From: Elusimicrobiaceae bacterium
GTDB lineage: Bacteria > Elusimicrobiota > Elusimicrobia > Elusimicrobiales > Elusimicrobiaceae
NCBI GenBank assembly: GCA_017646765.1
Contig: JAGCMD010000071.1
Location: forward strand, 1 to 46,927
DNA: 46,927 nucleotides
Direction of reading: 5' to 3'
Shown in pieces: positions 1 to 6,736 of the stretch (position 1 is the stretch's first letter; each line of letters begins with the position of its first letter). A program made the translations under genes and the position numbers. The notes under the pieces are model-generated. The model was not told where the DNA came from. It saw only the letters and a list, made by a program, of their open reading frames with translations, and did not search any database.

Positions 1-19
1 GGGAGTTTCGGTAAATAAT

Positions 20-811
20 TTACACGCGGTGTTTGGAAACGCGTTTGGCACCCGGAATCTTTTTAAGAATCTTTTTTAACCGACTATACCGCGTTCTCCA
101 CCGGCGAAAGAACAACACCCGGCCCACCAACTTGCCGGGACAATGGGCCGCTTGTTCGTAGGCTTCTACAAAAGGTTTTAATTCTTCCGGCTTGTGAAAC
201 GGAGTCATCAAATTAACCGCTTGCCAAAACCCGCTAACCGGGGAAGACCGGAACGAAAAACGGTTAATATCAATGAGCGTGAACACATAGCCGTCATCTT
301 TACGGGTATATAAAATGTTATTTAAAATATAATCCAGGTGCATCAGGCCGCGGGCGTGCAAAGCGGCTGTATATCCGGCAAAAGCTTTGACAAGTGCCGC
401 ATCTTTTTTATCTTGCCCGACGGTACGCGCGTTTTCTATAAATTCACCTACCGAAAAGGACTCGCCTATCCAACCGTTTTTTCGGCATAATACATAGCCG
501 TATTGGATCGGCGTTTGAAACCCGGCATCTATAATTTTTTGCGCATTTTCATAGGTGCGGCGGGCCTTAGGGGTACGCACACCCACGGAATAAAACATCC
601 GGTTAAAAAACGGCGGGATACCGTATTTCTTGACGCAAATAGCAAGCGGACGGCCGTTTTTGTCTTTGGTATGAAGTACTTTAATTTCGTTGCGGCCTTT
701 GTAAATTGTTTCTCCTTCCCGGGCAAAAATCTCCGGCAAGCGCGCCAAAAAACCTTTTGGCAGAGGCGAGACGGCTGACTCTACTATCTTATACGAAATT
801 TCTTTTTTCAT
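20..811 (-). CDS. WaaP/Kdo-kinase-like lipopolysaccharide core kinase
   Basis: A 263-residue cytoplasmic protein with the protein-kinase-like fold used by lipopolysaccharide core kinases (Kdo/WaaP, RIO-like). The catalytic loop is visible as HLDYILNNILY near residues 158-168, with Asp160 as the likely catalytic base and Asn165 as a metal ligand, and LIDINR near 180-185 gives the metal-binding Asp181. The paired lysines in CVKKY (about 59-63) could supply the ATP-binding Lys. The basic C-terminal tail (about residues 233-263) would suit association with the inner membrane. By family it would phosphorylate a sugar of lipid A or core oligosaccharide, but the exact acceptor cannot be read from sequence. 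The start is ATG at 811 with a weak GGGA upstream. It stands alone as the last gene at this edge. Confidence 0.72.
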   Translation of the reverse strand: MKKEISYKIVESAVSPLPKGFLARLPEIFAREGETIYKGRNEIKVLHTKDKNGRPLAICVKKYGIPPFFNRMFYSVGVRTPKARRTYENAQKIIDAGFQTPIQYGYVLCRKNGWIGESFSVGEFIENARTVGQDKKDAALVKAFAGYTAALHARGLMHLDYILNNILYTRKDDGYVFTLIDINRFSFRSSPVSGFWQAVNLMTPFHKPEELKPFVEAYEQAAHCPGKLVGRVLFFRRWRTRYSRLKKILKKIPGAKRVSKHRV

Positions 812-854
812 AGTTAATGTCCCGCAGTCAGTTAAATTATTATGGACAAGAATT

Positions 855-860
855 ATTATA
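855..860 (-). promoter_or_regulatory. -10 box (TATAAT) upstream of the WaaP-like kinase
   Basis: A perfect TATAAT lies on the minus strand 43 bases before the kinase start, which leaves room for a leader of about 37 bases. No recognisable -35 hexamer sits 16-18 bases further upstream, so this is weakly supported. Confidence 0.35.
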
Positions 861-894
861 CAAAATTAAATTTTCGCCGCGCGGGCCGGCCTTG

Positions 895-931
895 CGTGAA
901 AATTCCCCGGAGCAACATCCCCGGGGAATTT
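895..931 (-). terminator. Rho-independent terminator after the Ala/Glu-rich secreted protein
   Basis: A perfect 11-base-pair stem (900-910 against 921-931) with a 10-base loop is followed on the minus strand by TTTT. It lies 64 bases beyond the stop of the 995-1741 gene and before the kinase gene, so it separates the two transcription units. Confidence 0.6.
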
Positions 932-994
932 AATAAAACTACTCTCATTGAAAACAACTTTTTTACTTCTCCAGCACCACTACTTGTACATTTC

Positions 995-1741
995 TTATTC
1001 CACTTCAAACTTCTTCGTCAATTCAGCAGCAGAAGATTCTGCTAGCTCTGCAAAGCGGATAAAGAAATCTCCCTCTTTCTTGGTTAAGCGCCTTATGGCG
1101 TGTTTGTACTCCTCCATTCCCTCTGCAAACTTCTCCAATTTCATGTTCATCACCATGTCCATCGCATTGGCTCTGGCAACTTTTGTTTTGGCAAAATCCG
1201 CCGCGCCATCTGCCAGCTCAAGCTCCACACCTGCCTCCGCACAGGTACTCGCCGCACCCGGACCGGCCTTAATGTTGCGTGCTTTAAACCAGTTGCATAA
1301 CAAGGGAGTTGCACTTCCCTGTTTCATCGGCTCGCCAATCTTAAACATAACCTGTTTTTCGTTAGCCTCATCTTCGGAGACCTTCAAGTCGTCAAAGTCG
1401 AAGTCATCCTCTTTTAAAGCTTGCTTTTCCGCTTCCTTCACCTTATAAGCATAGGTGACTTCCGGAATCGCTTCTTGGTCATTCAAGGCCACAAAGCCCA
1501 TAATTTCTCTTTTATCAAGAAGAGATCCAGCAAACTCCACCTCTTTATAATCCATAACAGGAGCTGCTTTAACCGCTTCCTCAGCAGGAGCTGCTTCCAG
1601 CGCCGCTTCCTCAGCAACCGCCATTTCCTCGGCTGCTACCGCCTTTGCTGCTACCGCCTTTGCCTCTTCCACTTCTTGCGCTTTGGCAGATACCGCTAGC
1701 ACAAACAGGAAAGAGCAGAGTAATAACATTAATTTTTTCAT
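995..1741 (-). CDS. Secreted Ala/Glu-rich protein of unknown function
   Basis: A 248-residue protein that I do not recognise. It begins with a clear signal peptide (MKKLMLLLCSFLFVLAVSAKA, processing probably after AKA). Residues about 22-62 are a low-complexity stretch of Ala, Glu and Val with repeats such as AKAVAAKAVAAEE, likely helical and flexible. The remaining part is acidic (DDFDFDDL) with two cysteines (CNWF and TCAEAG) that could form a disulphide, and a charged C-terminal helix. A good Shine-Dalgarno site (GGGAGGAA) precedes the ATG and a consensus-like promoter lies upstream, so it is a separate, probably well-expressed gene. Periplasmic or surface location is inferred from the signal peptide only. 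Confidence 0.7.
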   Translation of the reverse strand: MKKLMLLLCSFLFVLAVSAKAQEVEEAKAVAAKAVAAEEMAVAEEAALEAAPAEEAVKAAPVMDYKEVEFAGSLLDKREIMGFVALNDQEAIPEVTYAYKVKEAEKQALKEDDFDFDDLKVSEDEANEKQVMFKIGEPMKQGSATPLLCNWFKARNIKAGPGAASTCAEAGVELELADGAADFAKTKVARANAMDMVMNMKLEKFAEGMEEYKHAIRRLTKKEGDFFIRFAELAESSAAELTKKFEVE

Positions 1742-1787
1742 AATAATTCCTCCCTACAAAACGTTATGTCAAAATACTACTATTATA

Positions 1788-1815
1788 AGTATAATGGAAA
1801 ACGGAAAAATTTCAA
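1788..1815 (-). promoter_or_regulatory. Promoter for the Ala/Glu-rich secreted protein
   Basis: On the minus strand TTGAAA (1810-1815) is separated by 16 bases from TATACT (1788-1793). A second TATAAT-like sequence follows directly. The predicted transcript has a leader of about 40 bases and an AGGGAGGAA ribosome site. The -35 box touches the end of the prepilin gene upstream. Confidence 0.6.
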
Positions 1816-1836
1816 GGGGTAATTTGATTATTCCCC
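1816..1836 (-). terminator. Possible weak terminator at the end of the efp-prepilin operon
   Basis: GGGGAAT and ATTaCCCC can pair across a six-base loop with one bulge, followed on the minus strand by TTGAAATTTTT. It overlaps the last codons of the prepilin gene and the -35 box of the next promoter, so it may only partly stop transcription. Confidence 0.3.
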
Positions 1837-2286
1837 TACTTCCAACGTATCCACATACCACTCGCCTTTATCGTCGCGCAAAAATACCATTTGCGAATTA
1901 CCGAGCCAGTTATCGTTAGAAGTGGTGGGGCTGGTACGCGAAGTATCTAACTGCACGCCGCACACTCCCCCCGGGGTGCACGCTACCGTGAAGGCACCCG
2001 CCTTGGAAAAACACTCATCCCCGTTGCAATCGGTACCGATATCAATATCCGACACATTATTCTCTCCGGACAAAAACACAACATCATTGGGCGAACCATT
2101 AGATAACAAATAAGAGCCAATGCTTTTGTTAGCCGTGTTAAGAATAACATCCAACTGTGACAAGCGTGCCTTTTGCGTGGCCCGGCGGTATTGCGGTAAT
2201 GCAATCGCTGCCAAAATACCGATAATCAAAACCACTACCAATAATTCAATCAGGGTAAAACCCTTACGCTGATTTTTTTTCATCAT
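1828..2286 (-). CDS. Type IV prepilin-like protein (N-methylation motif)
   Basis: A 152-residue protein with a short basic leader (MMKKNQRKG) and the class III signal GFTLIELLVVVLIIGILAA, cleaved after Gly with Glu at +5, as in type IVa pilins and type II pseudopilins. The hydrophobic helix covers about residues 10-30 and is followed by ALPQYRRATQKARLSQL, an alpha-1 extension typical of PilE/GspG-like subunits. The C-terminal globular part carries a cysteine pair in CNGDECF and another in CTPGGVC. The class is distinct from the Flp pilins encoded at 30-45 kb. It is the last gene of the operon that starts at 6609, 18 bases after the barrel gene, with TAGGAG as ribosome site. No assembly genes for type IVa pili are nearby, so whether it builds a pilus or serves as a minor subunit is open. 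Confidence 0.85.
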   Translation of the reverse strand: MMKKNQRKGFTLIELLVVVLIIGILAAIALPQYRRATQKARLSQLDVILNTANKSIGSYLLSNGSPNDVVFLSGENNVSDIDIGTDCNGDECFSKAGAFTVACTPGGVCGVQLDTSRTSPTTSNDNWLGNSQMVFLRDDKGEWYVDTLEVGE

Positions 2287-2304
2287 ACACTCCTATTAAA
2301 TTGT

Positions 2305-3078
2305 CTAAAACCGCAACGACAAGGACGCCTCGGCCCCTAACCCATAGTGCGCGTAGTTGGCGGCTAAACTTAAATCTAAATAAGAAGGCAGCTTAAAGTT
2401 GAAACCAACCGTAGCGCGCGGCGTAGAGGCATGCTCGCGCGTAGCACGCAGGTCAGCCGCTTGGGCGCCTACTCCGTTGCCTACATTCACCGTGGTATAA
2501 TCTACCCCTCCGCCAACGTATGGTACAAAATATTTAAACTTCATAGATAACACTAAACTGGCGTTATAATGTGTAGCGGAAAAATCTTGTGCGCTGGCAC
2601 TATGTGCCGCCAAAACGAGCATAGGTTGCAAGGAACCGAGCACTTCGCTGGGGCGCGTAACCCCCCAACGCAGCCCGCCGCCGGCGATCGTAAGTCCGTC
2701 GTAGCTGCTGGCCCGGATAAAGCCGTCCAAACGAAAAGGCATCCCAATATCAGCTTGCAACCACGGGCTAAAAAGCCCCCCGATATCACTGCGGTCGCCC
2801 AAGGCAGTTTGGTTACGCTCATCCGAAGTGGTGCCTTTGGCTTTACTCATTTTAAAAAGCATCCCGGCACGCGGGCCGATTTGAAATCCCCCCCAGCCCA
2901 AAATACGGCCGGTAGTATACGTACCCGAACCAATCAGCCCGCCTAAATCTTGTGTAAAAGCATGGACGTTGTTGGCGGTAACATGCGAACCGAAATCGTC
3001 CCAATGTCCAAAGGCGGCCGCCGGAACGGTTGTAAATATCCCCACGAGTAAGCTTACTGCAATTTGTCTAATTGTCAT
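2305..3078 (-). CDS. Outer-membrane beta-barrel protein (porin-like)
   Basis: A 257-residue protein with an N-terminal signal peptide (cleaved near AAA, about residue 22) and alternating hydrophobic/polar strands rich in Gly, Tyr and Phe. The chain ends in LSLRF, the terminal aromatic expected of a beta-signal recognised by the BAM complex. Features such as FVPYVGGGVDYTTV and AANYAHYGLGAEASLSLRF are typical of small OmpA/OmpW-like barrels. An AGGAG ribosome site lies before ATG 3078. It is 5 bases after the DUF192 gene and so in the same operon. No specific transport function can be assigned. Confidence 0.7.
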   Translation of the reverse strand: MTIRQIAVSLLVGIFTTVPAAAFGHWDDFGSHVTANNVHAFTQDLGGLIGSGTYTTGRILGWGGFQIGPRAGMLFKMSKAKGTTSDERNQTALGDRSDIGGLFSPWLQADIGMPFRLDGFIRASSYDGLTIAGGGLRWGVTRPSEVLGSLQPMLVLAAHSASAQDFSATHYNASLVLSMKFKYFVPYVGGGVDYTTVNVGNGVGAQAADLRATREHASTPRATVGFNFKLPSYLDLSLAANYAHYGLGAEASLSLRF

Positions 3079-3083
3079 GTCTT

Positions 3084-3452
3084 TTATTCTCCTAAAGTAG
3101 TTTGATTAAAATGGTCTGCAAATACTAATTCATCCCCCGGACGTACGCGCCCCTGCAAACTGCCGCCGGGCAGTTCCAGCGTGTAATGTCCTCCACGCAC
3201 AAAGCGTCCCCAACGCCAGGGTTTCATCTGTTCTTTCACATATAACACTTTACCGGATTTATCACAAAAAACGGCATCTATGGTAAAGCGCATAAAACAT
3301 GTGTGAATTTGCGGACAAGGCGCCAACAACATCCCGCACCCCGCCGGCAATTCTTTACGAAACATAAGTCCCTTTAAACGCGCAAAGAAGGAATCTGCCA
3401 CTTCTACCTTTTGGGCAATCACTGCACCTGTGGGGCGAATCATACACTGCAT
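3084..3452 (-). CDS. DUF192 family protein
   Basis: A 122-residue protein matching the DUF192 family. Recognisable family signatures are the FFARLKGLMFR segment (about 22-32), the central CFMRFTIDAVFCD with the M-x-F-x-I-D pattern, and the LELPGGS motif near residues 93-99. Most family members are secreted or membrane-anchored; this one has no signal peptide, so it may be cytoplasmic. The start ATG at 3452 directly follows the stop of the preceding gene (TAATATG), which points to translational coupling; an in-frame ATG three codons later is an alternative. The biochemical role of the family is not established. Confidence 0.75.
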   Translation of the reverse strand: MQCMIRPTGAVIAQKVEVADSFFARLKGLMFRKELPAGCGMLLAPCPQIHTCFMRFTIDAVFCDKSGKVLYVKEQMKPWRWGRFVRGGHYTLELPGGSLQGRVRPGDELVFADHFNQTTLGE

Positions 3453-3453
3453 A

Positions 3454-3900
3454 TTATTTTTCCTCTTGCACGCGTGCTTTGAGCAGGTCCTCTACCTGTT
3501 TCAGCCATATCACATCTTGCACTTTTACAGATGCAGGTGGCACAACACTAAACTGGCCCTTTTTTTCAAATATCAAAAAAGTAAGTTGCCACTTATCGTC
3601 AACCACCACATCCCCAATCCACATTCCGGGACGCATTTTGGCAGCACGCAACTGGCTGACTTGTACGCGGCCGAACACGTCTTTTTGTTCACATATTGCC
3701 GGGCACGTTTTCAAAAAATCAAAGGTATCTTTGTCCAATACGCGCACATTGGCATATTTTTCGCGCGTAATCGGCATAACCAGGTTTCCATCTTCCAAGG
3801 TAATACCATTTACCCAAAACAAAGACCCATACTGCAAATCAAATGCGCGCAGCCCTGCGGCGCAAAACAAGAAGCATAGACAAATAACTGCGCGCTTCAT
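3454..3900 (-). CDS. Small secreted protein of unknown function
   Basis: A 148-residue protein that I do not recognise. The N-terminus is a signal peptide (MKRAVICLCFLFCAAGLRA). The mature part carries two cysteines in CPAICEQ, 3 residues apart, and mixed beta-type sequence with aromatic residues. The C-terminus is charged and probably helical (VEDLLKARVQEEK). It sits between efp and the DUF192 gene with gaps of 5 and 1 bases and is surely co-transcribed with them. Location outside the cytoplasm is inferred from the signal sequence; nothing else supports a function. Confidence 0.6.
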   Translation of the reverse strand: MKRAVICLCFLFCAAGLRAFDLQYGSLFWVNGITLEDGNLVMPITREKYANVRVLDKDTFDFLKTCPAICEQKDVFGRVQVSQLRAAKMRPGMWIGDVVVDDKWQLTFLIFEKKGQFSVVPPASVKVQDVIWLKQVEDLLKARVQEEK

Positions 3901-3905
3901 AAAAA

Positions 3906-4472
3906 TTACGCCGCCACCCGTTCTACGTAGTTCCCGGTACGGGTATCTACAAGCACGGTATCGCCTTCGTTGATAAAGAGCGGTACTTTAATAACAGCGC
4001 CGGTTTCCAACGTGGCTTCTTTGGTCGTATTAGCCACAGTATCGCCTTTGACGCCGGGCACAGTGGAGGCAATTTTAAGCGGTACTTTAATCGGCAACTC
4101 TACGTTAAAAAGTTTGTCGTTGATGTAAATACCGGTCGCGTCCATATTGTCTTTTAAGTACTTGGATAAATCGCCGAGTTTGCTAACGGGTACTTCTATT
4201 TGGTCATACGTTTCCGCGTTCATAAACGTAGCCATATCGCCCGACATATATAAATATGTAAAGGGGCGTTTTTCTACTTCTACTTCTTTAAATTTATCTT
4301 CGGGGCGGTAAGACGTTTCAATAACAGAACCCGTATTGATGTTGCGCAGTTTGACCCGTACTACGGCGCGGGCTTGGCTTTTGCGGTGGTGTTGAAATTC
4401 AATAATTTCCACCAATTGTCCGTTCTCATCTTCAAAGATGAGTCCTTCTCTAAATTCGGTTGTGCTTAACAT
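3906..4472 (-). CDS. efp: Elongation factor P
   Basis: A 188-residue protein of full EF-P length, with the three domains expected: an N-terminal KOW-like domain (about 1-65), an OB domain (about 66-127) and a C-terminal OB domain with the GDTVLVDTRTGNYVERV ending that marks the family. EF-P relieves ribosomes stalled on polyproline stretches by binding between the P and E sites. The tip loop that normally carries the modified Lys (KPGKG in many bacteria) or Arg reads QHHRKSQARA here and is two residues longer than in Escherichia coli or Pseudomonas EF-P, with Lys31 flanked by Arg30. Which residue reaches the peptidyl-transferase centre is therefore unclear. No earP, epmA or ymfI-like modification gene is in the window. 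It follows the M24 genes by 12 bases, as EF-P genes often follow pepP-type genes. Confidence 0.95.
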   Translation of the reverse strand: MLSTTEFREGLIFEDENGQLVEIIEFQHHRKSQARAVVRVKLRNINTGSVIETSYRPEDKFKEVEVEKRPFTYLYMSGDMATFMNAETYDQIEVPVSKLGDLSKYLKDNMDATGIYINDKLFNVELPIKVPLKIASTVPGVKGDTVANTTKEATLETGAVIKVPLFINEGDTVLVDTRTGNYVERVAA

Positions 4473-4484
4473 AACTAACTCCTT

Positions 4485-5549
4485 TTATTTTTGTGTCAAT
4501 TTTTTGGAACCGGTTTTGGTAACAAGGAAACTATCCTCTAAACGGATGCCCCATTTCCCGGCAAAGTAGATACCCGGCTCTACCGTTACCACAGCGTTTT
4601 CCGGAATTTCAGCCGCCGAGCCCGAGCGCAAAATCGGCGCGTCGTGAACGACAAGGCCAATGCCGTGCCCGGTAGTGTGGAAAAACTCCTTACCGTATCC
4701 GGCCGCTTCTATTACGTCTCGGGCGGCTTTATCCACCGCACCAGCTGTTACTCCGGCACGCAAAACACCCATACCGGCCCGGCGGGCTTTATCTACAATG
4801 TTCCAAATCTTTGTGTACTGTGCGGGCACTTTATCGCCGTGCCACCAGCTGCGCGTCATATCTGACGTGTATCCTTCATAAAAACAGCCAAAATCCATCA
4901 GTATAGCTTCGCTCTTTTTAAGCTTACGCGTTTTGGAAGGCGTATGGTGTGCATCCGCCGTATTTTCCCCAAAACATACAATGTTAAAAGGAACGCTGTC
5001 TGCCCCGCGCTTGTGCATGGCAATCGCCATTAAAATGCGAACCTCTTCTTCCGTCATCCCGGTTTTGATTTTAGGTTTTACTTCGGTAAAAGAATCAAAA
5101 GCGATTTTACACGCCTTGCGTAGTTTAGCAACTTCGTCGGCATCTTTGGCTTTTCGCATCTCGCCGACCAGCCCTTCCGCACGGACAAAGCCTGCTTTAG
5201 CCAGCGTTTCACCCGTCTGAAAATCTACTTGGTCGGGGTCAAAGGCTACGCGTTTGAGTTTCATTTTTTTAACTTTTTCGAGAGCCCCCGCTAACATCGT
5301 GCCAAACGGCGCGTCTTCCGTTTTTAGGAACGATTTGGCCGGAACCATTTTGCTGACAATTAATTTTTTCGTTACGCAATAAGCCTTGGCCGGTGTAATC
5401 AAAAACACCGCCTCTCCCGCTGATAAATCAATGCCGGATAAATAGCGCTGTTCAATCGTGCTTACGGTAATATAAGCGTCCAATTTTGCATCTTTTAAAA
5501 CACGGCGGAAAAGATTCATCCGCCTGGCAGACAGATTTTTTATTGCCAT
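4485..5549 (-). CDS. M24 family aminopeptidase (Xaa-Pro dipeptidase type), copy 1
   Basis: A 354-residue cytoplasmic protein with a creatinase-like N-terminal domain (about 1-130) and a pita-bread catalytic domain. All five metal ligands of the M24 family can be seen: Asp219 in MDFG, Asp230 in TSDMTR, His295 in TTGHGIG, Glu324 in VTVEPGIY and Glu338 in GIRLEDS. The family removes N-terminal residues next to proline using two Mn or Co ions. The sequence between the ligands (SWWHG) is unusual but shared with the neighbouring copy. It starts 1 base after the stop of that copy, and efp follows, suggesting a role linked to proline peptide turnover. Confidence 0.88.
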   Translation of the reverse strand: MAIKNLSARRMNLFRRVLKDAKLDAYITVSTIEQRYLSGIDLSAGEAVFLITPAKAYCVTKKLIVSKMVPAKSFLKTEDAPFGTMLAGALEKVKKMKLKRVAFDPDQVDFQTGETLAKAGFVRAEGLVGEMRKAKDADEVAKLRKACKIAFDSFTEVKPKIKTGMTEEEVRILMAIAMHKRGADSVPFNIVCFGENTADAHHTPSKTRKLKKSEAILMDFGCFYEGYTSDMTRSWWHGDKVPAQYTKIWNIVDKARRAGMGVLRAGVTAGAVDKAARDVIEAAGYGKEFFHTTGHGIGLVVHDAPILRSGSAAEIPENAVVTVEPGIYFAGKWGIRLEDSFLVTKTGSKKLTQK

Positions 5550-5550
5550 A

Positions 5551-6609
5551 TTATTTCCTCGTTAAAATGTTTGCCCCGGCTTTACCTACCGCCACAGTGT
5601 CTTCTAACCGGACACCGAATTTACCCGGTAAATAAATACCCGGTTCTACCGTAACTACATTTCCCTCTTGCAACCGGGCTGATGAGTCCGCACTGTTGCA
5701 GGGCTCTTCGTGAATATCAATCCCCACGCCATGCCCTGTACGGTGCGTAAAATAATCGCCGTATCCGGCCGCCGCTATTACGTGGCGGGTTTGGGCATCC
5801 ACGTCGCGCGTGGCAGTACCCACCCGGACCGCTTTGATACCCGTCCGACGGGCTTTATCTACCAAGTCCCAAATCTTTTTATATTCTTCCGGTGCATGGC
5901 TCCCATGCCACCAACAACGCGTAATATCCGAGCAATATCCTTTATAAATACAACCGAAATCCATTAAAACGGCATCTTCTTTTTTCAGTTTACGAGTGCC
6001 TGTCTTGTGATGCGGATTGGCCGCATTTTCCCCAAAAGCTACAATCGTCGTGAAAGAAGGCTCCGTTCCCCCGCAAGAACGCATAAACTGCTCCAACATA
6101 GAGGCAACTTCGCACTCCATCATCCCGGCTTTTAAGCGCGGTTTCACATACTCGTACGCCAAGTAAGCGATACGACACGCCTGACGCATTTTTTTGAGTT
6201 CGGTTACATCTTTTGTTTCACGCAGCCAAGAAATTAAACTGGGGAGTTCCACAAAACCCGCTTGGCACATTTGCCTTCCGGCCAAGTAAGTTTCCTTGGC
6301 CGCATCAAATCCGGCACGAGAAATTTTCTTTTGTTTCACGTAATCCATAGCGGCTTGCAGGCGATTTGTCTCACAACCGAAAACTTCCAAATGCGGGTCA
6401 AAACGGCGCAACTCTTCGGTATATAATTCACGCACAAAACACGTTAGCCCGCGCGGATGAATAACAAACACCGCCTCTTGCGGATAGAAAGGAAAGCCGG
6501 AAACATAAAATTGGTCTATGTGATTGGTAAGCACATACGCACTGACGCGGTGTTTACGCAACAGCCGGCGCACCGCTTCCAAACGTTTCTGTAAAATAGA
6601 TTCTGCCAT
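5551..6609 (-). CDS. M24 family aminopeptidase (Xaa-Pro dipeptidase type), copy 2
   Basis: A 352-residue paralogue of the following gene, the first gene of the operon. The metal ligands are Asp217 (MDFG), Asp228 (CSDITR), His293 (TGHGVG), Glu322 (VEPGIY) and Glu336 (GVRLEDT), so it should be active. The two copies share the CWWHG/SWWHG segment and the same two-domain layout but differ clearly in the N-terminal domain, which shapes substrate access, so different peptide preferences are likely. The gene is read from a promoter in the 6610-6736 divergent region, with a GGA ribosome site about 10 bases before ATG. Confidence 0.88.
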   Translation of the reverse strand: MAESILQKRLEAVRRLLRKHRVSAYVLTNHIDQFYVSGFPFYPQEAVFVIHPRGLTCFVRELYTEELRRFDPHLEVFGCETNRLQAAMDYVKQKKISRAGFDAAKETYLAGRQMCQAGFVELPSLISWLRETKDVTELKKMRQACRIAYLAYEYVKPRLKAGMMECEVASMLEQFMRSCGGTEPSFTTIVAFGENAANPHHKTGTRKLKKEDAVLMDFGCIYKGYCSDITRCWWHGSHAPEEYKKIWDLVDKARRTGIKAVRVGTATRDVDAQTRHVIAAAGYGDYFTHRTGHGVGIDIHEEPCNSADSSARLQEGNVVTVEPGIYLPGKFGVRLEDTVAVGKAGANILTRK

Positions 6610-6642
6610 TTTGTATATCCAATAAAAATACTTCTCTAGTAC

Positions 6643-6672
6643 ATGATATCAATTTTTCCCCCAGTGCGACAA
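6643..6672 (-). promoter_or_regulatory. Promoter of the M24-efp-prepilin operon
   Basis: On the minus strand TTGTCG (6667-6672) is separated by 18 bases from TATCAT (6643-6648), giving a leader of about 33 bases before ATG 6609. Confidence 0.5.
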
Positions 6673-6682
6673 TTAAAATTGT
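6669..6682. promoter_or_regulatory. Palindrome overlapping the -35 box (possible operator)
   Basis: ACAATTAAAATTGT is a perfect 14-base inverted repeat that overlaps the -35 box of the minus-strand operon and lies about 40 bases before the -10 box of the divergent gene. The position suits a repressor of the operon; no regulator is identified. Confidence 0.3.
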
Positions 6683-6722
6683 GTCTTAAAAAAACAAACG
6701 TCAAAGGCGGCGCAGAATTTAC

Positions 6723-6728
6723 TATAAT
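6723..6728 (+). promoter_or_regulatory. -10 box predicting a nearly leaderless transcript
   Basis: TATAAT ends 8 bases before ATG 6737, so transcription should begin at about 6735 and leave almost no leader. No Shine-Dalgarno sequence precedes the ATG. The -35 region (GTCAAA) is weak. Confidence 0.45.
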
Positions 6729-6736
6729 AATGAAGT

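Noticed and set aside
1828-2286. The prepilin as part of a type II secretion system or type IVa pilus operon
   Set aside because: Its neighbours are aminopeptidases, efp, DUF192 and a barrel; no GspE/PilB, PilC or PilQ gene is near.
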